Origin: Macrotrachela quadricornifera
Lineage: Eukaryota > Rotifera > Eurotatoria > Philodinida > Philodinidae
Reading direction: 5' to 3'
Assembly: GCA_022393335.1 (NCBI GenBank)
Contig: JAJEKB010020966.1
Location: 62,001 to 126,000 of the forward strand
Length of the DNA: 64,000 nucleotides
Positions within the stretch are counted from its first letter, which is position 1, and each line of letters starts with the position of its first letter. Below the pieces are notes generated by a model. The model made no database searches, was not told the origin of the DNA, and worked only from the letters and a program-made list of their open reading frames with translations. This document shows positions 59,660-64,000 of the stretch, one piece after another. The translations under genes were made by a program, and so were the position numbers.

Positions 59660-60554
59660 ATGGCTTTTGAAAATCGAGGAAGGATATATATTGCATCTGC
59701 AATAATGGTTATCGCTTCTGTTTTATATATTACCGCAAATAGTTTGCCAGCATGGTATGTAAATATTTTTAAAACGCTATCGATTCGAAAAATTGATGAA
59801 AAGGAAGAAAGAAACGATATATTTGTTAATGCATATTTCATTCAGTGATATATGTATACGTATGAAATCAGGAAAAATCGGTGTCATTTACAACAGAGTA
59901 ACATCAGTGCTGCCGCAATCTCACTCAGGCTAATCAGTAACAGCTTTGCAATATTCACACTGAAACAGAACATTCCTAATTGTAATTCAACTGACAGATA
60001 TCATCGTGTTATATTATTTTATGACTGTCATTGTAATAGAATTGCGATTTGAACAAAATATCGAAATAAAAGGAAGTAAATCGAGAGATTTTGAAATTTC
60101 AAAAGAAAAAGTCTGTACAACAATTAGTCCTATTTATTTTTTCAGGATAAAATATTCTTTTGAACCAATTGTATATAAAGCCGGTTTGTGGAAAGTATGT
60201 GGATCACAAAACGATATATCAACATGCTTTGCTTATTCAACAAAGGTCGATAATAAAATGATGGCAACACGTGCATTTATTACAATATGTTGTATATTAT
60301 GTTCACTAGCTGCTGTAGCTACATTATTGATTAGAGTCGTGGATGAAACGTTCCAAAAGATTGTTTCTGTATTAGCTAAAAGTCTTGCTGTTGCCAGTTT
60401 TATTAGTGCAATTATTTGCATTGGTGCCGGAACTAGTTTTATTTCGGATATTAAAAAAAATATTGGTGGTAGCATGGATACATCATGTATTTTGGCTATT
60501 GTTGGAACTGTATTTAATATAGTTGGTACTATTACAATCTTGATGCTCAAATAA
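59660..60554 (+). CDS. Claudin/PMP22-like four-transmembrane protein, 167 aa
   Basis: Exon 1 is 59660-59754 and exon 2 is 60146-60554, joined in phase 2 across a 391-nt intron. The join completes the Trp that precedes the first extracellular loop. Four hydrophobic segments are visible: residues about 10-30, 75-97, 108-132 and 145-166. Loop 1 has the superfamily signature W..(about 15 residues)..GLWKVC..(8)..C, which in claudins forms the conserved beta-sheet disulphide. At 167 aa it is shorter than vertebrate claudins and has little cytosolic tail. Likely a plasma-membrane protein of the PMP22/EMP/claudin superfamily; a role in junctions is known for the family but not shown here. Confidence 0.8.
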
Positions 60555-62373
60555 AAGATATCGCTTACAAAATGACTTGACATATATTCATTCTTCTTCT
60601 AAAAAGCTTTGACACAAATAATTCATTTTACAATAATTTTCTTTTTTCTTTTTAATCTCGCAAAAATAAATGAGGGGAAACGAAAGGTAGAGGAGTTGAT
60701 TTCTTCTGCAGAACCGTTTTTGTATTATCAAAAGTGTATAAACATCTTTATAAATAGTGTTAAACTCTAACGTTGAATTCAATTACTTAACTTATTACTG
60801 ATTGCGCTATCATTTATCTCTTGAAAAATATGTTAGCAATGATTGAGTAACCTTTGACCGATTATTCTACATAGTTAATTAACTTCCATACATTGTTTAA
60901 TTGAAATTTTATCTTCAGAATGTGTCATGAGCTCGTTTTCAAACTACACTTCGGAATCCATTGGTTACTATTAAAGAACAATAATACAAATAATAAATTT
61001 ATACCAAATCAAAATAAACTAACCTCAGTGGTATGTTGGAATAGAATTGAGTTGTGCTTTCTGGCTAAAAACTGACGTGATAACGAGAAACTTACAGTGA
61101 TTCCTTGTTTTGCATCATTTTTTAAATGTTTCAAAACTTATCTTTATGTTACCTCAAATACTACTCATATCAGTTCTCATAAATGTTATAAATTAATATC
61201 ATTAAATCAAACATCAATTGATCAGAATTACTTTTTATACATTGGTCAAGTTATTTTATAACACAATTGTGGCACACGAATGCGATGGAATTTAGAAGCT
61301 TTTCTTGTACACAATAGATTAAATCTGGATTAAATCAAAGCGAACCGAACTCGAATCAAGAAGAGTCGACTCGATTCGAACTCTGGTAGGGATTGCGCTG
61401 ACAGCTTTTTTTACATGGATGTATCTATTGTAGATAATTAAGGAAGATATTTCGTTTATCTATTAAAGTGTATATCGTAATTCATATTTGACTGAACGTA
61501 GCATATGATGACTTCTATTGGATTTTCGATGACAGAGCTTCGGCTTAAATTATTTGAAAGATGGCTTGCGAAGATGGTCATAAGTTGTTGATGCTCAAAG
61601 AGTTGACTGAGTACGAATATGCGAAGAAACTTTGGTGAAATTCGAACAAGAATCATGAGGATTTCATGATCGAAATACAAGTAACGAGTCGTTATTTTAA
61701 ATTAGAAGATATGACTAATATGTAGGACGACTAAATTCTTTGACCTCGACATAATCAAGTAGACATTGGTTAATAAAAATAACTGTAAATCATGATGTCA
61801 TTTCATAACCAAAATGTTGAATGACGACGACTATAATAAAACCTGTGATAAAACGATTCTAAGAGTGAAGTTGTGTGTAAATAATAATCAAGGTTATTAT
61901 TTCGAACAGTGGATTTATGTAATCTTTCAATTATGTTTTGATATCTTCGTACTTTTCGACTGCACTAAGTGCATGAGAGACATTGTTTGAGTATAAAAAG
62001 TTTGTCCACTGTTAGATCTTGAATGATGGTAAATCTTTTCGTAGAACGATCGACTAACACAATACTGATAATCGAAATATTGAACGATTCATTATAAATC
62101 AGTTATTTTGATAGTTAACCTTACTTAATAGAATTGTGAAGAACAAAGTCGTGTGAAGGTATCTCTCATAATAAATACTTCGAATTAAGAACAAGTATAT
62201 CCGTTGTGACCATGCACCGTTTTTGGAAGAAATAGATTAGTTTTAATATCTTGAGAAAATCTTTAATTTTAAAAAGCAAAACTTATCAATGTATGCTTAT
62301 TATGACAGTGATTACTCTAGATTAAAAATATCACAAAAATCCGAATTAGAATGTTTTTACGTAGCAAGTTCTG
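60555..62373. other. Gene-free region between convergent genes
   Basis: No supported coding sequence on either strand. Confidence 0.4.
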
Positions 62374-63551
62374 TTAAGGAGGATAAAGTGTAAAGTCGGC
62401 TGTTTCAAGGATAGCAGGATTTCTTCTATCACGTGGTTCCGCGGCGGGAGAATTCATTCTCTCGCGCGAATTCGTCCAGGCTTTGGCAATGGCTCGTTTC
62501 GTGCTATCATCGCCATTCTCATACATCTCCTGTACTGCATCCATGAAGGCTTCATTAGAACCAGTTGATTTACCAAGCTTCTCCAACGATCTACATTACA
62601 AAAGAAAATAAATTTATTAGCCATAAGAAAACTCACACGATTAAAAAGACTTCACTTACTTGAGAGGAGATTTCTTTTCGTCCTGTAAAAAGCTTTCCCA
62701 ATTTTTCGACTCGGCTTTTCGTAAAGATAGAATGACCATATCCTTTTTGGCCTAAATACACGAGGAATTTATGAAGAAATGAAAAGACAATTCGATATCA
62801 GAAACAGACTTTGAAGGTCGATTCGTCCGGTTGAATGTCATGCAAAAGATTAGTTCTCTTCAAAGAATAGTTAATATTTTTTAAATTTTGAATTTGCAGA
62901 TGAAAGCCACTATGATGATACAATTTCGATTAATAAAAAGTCAAGAAAGAGCTGATTATCAGTTTTTACCGTTTTTCAAAGGAACATTGAATTTGGTCTT
63001 CGGGTAAGCTGCCGACACCGTCCAAATTTTGAACATAGATCTTGACGAATTTATCGGTTTGATCCCATGCTGTAACCAATCGGAGGATACAGATAAAAAT
63101 TTTGGTAGTAATATTGTCTTACCATAGACTGATATATCCTTTGTAAATGATCGACTAGCCGTTGACAGAGCACTGGCATCAACTGTCTTTTCTTCTACTT
63201 GAGGAGCAGCCTGTTGTTGCTGTTTCTGCAATTTTTCTTGAAGTTGAATTAACTCTTTTTCGAACTTGCTCAGTTGAAGCTCGAGATTTTGCTTTATGCG
63301 AGGACGAGTATTATAGTCGATTAACTTTTTGATTCCCTCAATATCGGCACTCACCTATAATAGATAAAATGTTCATAGATTAATTTTAATCGTTATTCAG
63401 GCACAACATCTGCAAATATCTTTTGTCGTGAAGTTCGAATGATCTGTTTCGTTTGATCAGCAAATCTTCATGTTTTATCAGAACTTTTTTTACAAAGAGA
63501 GATTAACTATTACTAGTCTCGTACCTCTTGAATTTGTTCTTCAAGTGTCAT
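62374..63551 (-). CDS. CACYBP: Calcyclin-binding protein / Siah-interacting protein (CACYBP/SIP), 255 aa, six exons
   Basis: Minus-strand exons 63551-63525, 63354-63123, 63069-62970, 62909-62810, 62751-62660 and 62590-62374 join in consistent phases (0, 1, 2, 0, 2) to 255 aa. The N-terminal helical hairpin (MTLEEQIQEVSADIEGIKKLIDY..) is followed by a Gln-rich linker. The CS domain runs about residues 85-190: YAWDQTDKFVKIYV, the central GFHLQIQNLKN..YSL..NLLHDIQPDESTFK and KDMVILSLRK. The C-terminal SGS region has MDAVQEMYENGDDSTKRAIAKAWTNSR, near the vertebrate MK.IY.DGDD..KR.I.KAW.ESR. The protein links Siah-1/Skp1 to substrates such as beta-catenin and binds S100A6 in vertebrates. The ending NSPAAEPRDRRNPAILETADFTLYPP extends beyond the usual end, so length exceeds the ~228 aa of vertebrates. 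Confidence 0.92.
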
Positions 63552-64000
63552 TTTTGTCTATTGATCGACGAAGTTAGCCGACACAAAATCTAAAATTCAG
63601 TATATTAAGTATGAATGTGAGTGTGTATGTGTATTTCTATCTGTATCTAAAAAACACAACCATACATACATTAGCATCCATATTCATAAATTTAGAAAAG
63701 TGATTTGTATATCCGTTTTCAAATTCAGAGAAGTTGAAAAAAGTAAAGATTTAATGTAAAAAAATTCAAACACTCATCCTCAAAAGGAAGCAAGTACGTT
63801 TTATAATAAAAAGAATTATTTGCTTATAAGTATACTAATAGTTACCTAATCTTTTTTAGCTGTGAAGGATTGTCATGCTACTTTTGAACCTATCAGTTCT
63901 TATCTCTTGTAACTTGGTGTATTGTCTGAAGTTGTTTCTGAGATTTTCATGATTGTTATGAGAAATATGGGCATAGGAAAAAATAGTAGAGAATCGTAAA
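63552..64000. other. Upstream flank of CACYBP-like gene
   Basis: Should contain its promoter and 5' UTR; a short gt-rich stretch lies at 63612-63635. Nothing else is supported. Confidence 0.4.

Noticed and set aside
1..64000. CRISPR arrays, rRNA or tRNA genes, bdelloid telomeric repeat arrays
   Set aside because: None found by eye; repeats present are inverted or exon-type. A tRNA scan could still reveal something I missed.

Overview
The window looks like a scaffold piece from a bdelloid rotifer, most likely an AT-rich one of the Rotaria/Adineta type; this is an inference. Pointers are very short GT-AG introns (often 50-70 nt), strong A/T bias even in codons, mixed animal and non-animal-type genes, a Penelope-like reverse transcriptase without a visible GIY-YIG nuclease, and many foldback or TTAA-flanked element remnants. 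Nothing bacterial (operons, Shine-Dalgarno sites) is present. A 400-N assembly gap lies at 50602-51001. All gene models are my own splice reconstructions, checked for reading phase but not against transcripts or databases.

Layout. 0-10 kb: a GH16 beta-glucanase-like gene whose two catalytic glutamates are replaced (263-1302, +); a 595-aa F-box protein (2639-4607, -); a secreted, four-exon protein with a phage-tail-collar fold (5317-6079, -); and a 698-aa protein built like the last three domains of fungal AROM, with a dead kinase domain (7293-9685, +). 10-17 kb: mobile DNA, with a 0.57 kb foldback element, a frameshifted Penelope-like element and a 1.3 kb foldback element with internal tandem repeats. 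18.7-20.4 kb: a ubiquitin-like/GTPase fusion gene. 22-30 kb: gene-poor, with a decayed piggyBac transposase, another foldback element and a 609-bp TTAA-flanked piggyBac derivative. 31-36 kb: an intronless rhodopsin-like receptor and a second, intronless F-box protein (592 aa).

37.7-45.5 kb holds the most striking gene: an F-box exon followed by 46 consecutive exons that each encode one leucine-rich repeat, almost all exactly 84 nt and all joined in phase 0. A smaller relative (F-box exon plus 9 exons) lies at 52904-55795, with a LINE reverse transcriptase fragment in its first intron. An orphan 227-aa gene lies tail-to-tail with the large LRR gene. From 56.5 kb to the end come pseudogene fragments, a foldback element bearing 20-bp palindromes, a claudin/PMP22-like four-TM gene and a six-exon CACYBP/SIP (calcyclin-binding protein) gene.

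The genes do not form a pathway. The F-box/LRR proteins are plausible substrate receptors for SCF-type ubiquitin ligases, and CACYBP/SIP is a known ubiquitin-ligase adaptor; that is the only functional link, and their proximity may be chance. The GH16-like, collar-domain and AROM-like genes are best read as horizontally acquired or exapted genes that now carry eukaryotic introns or signal peptides.
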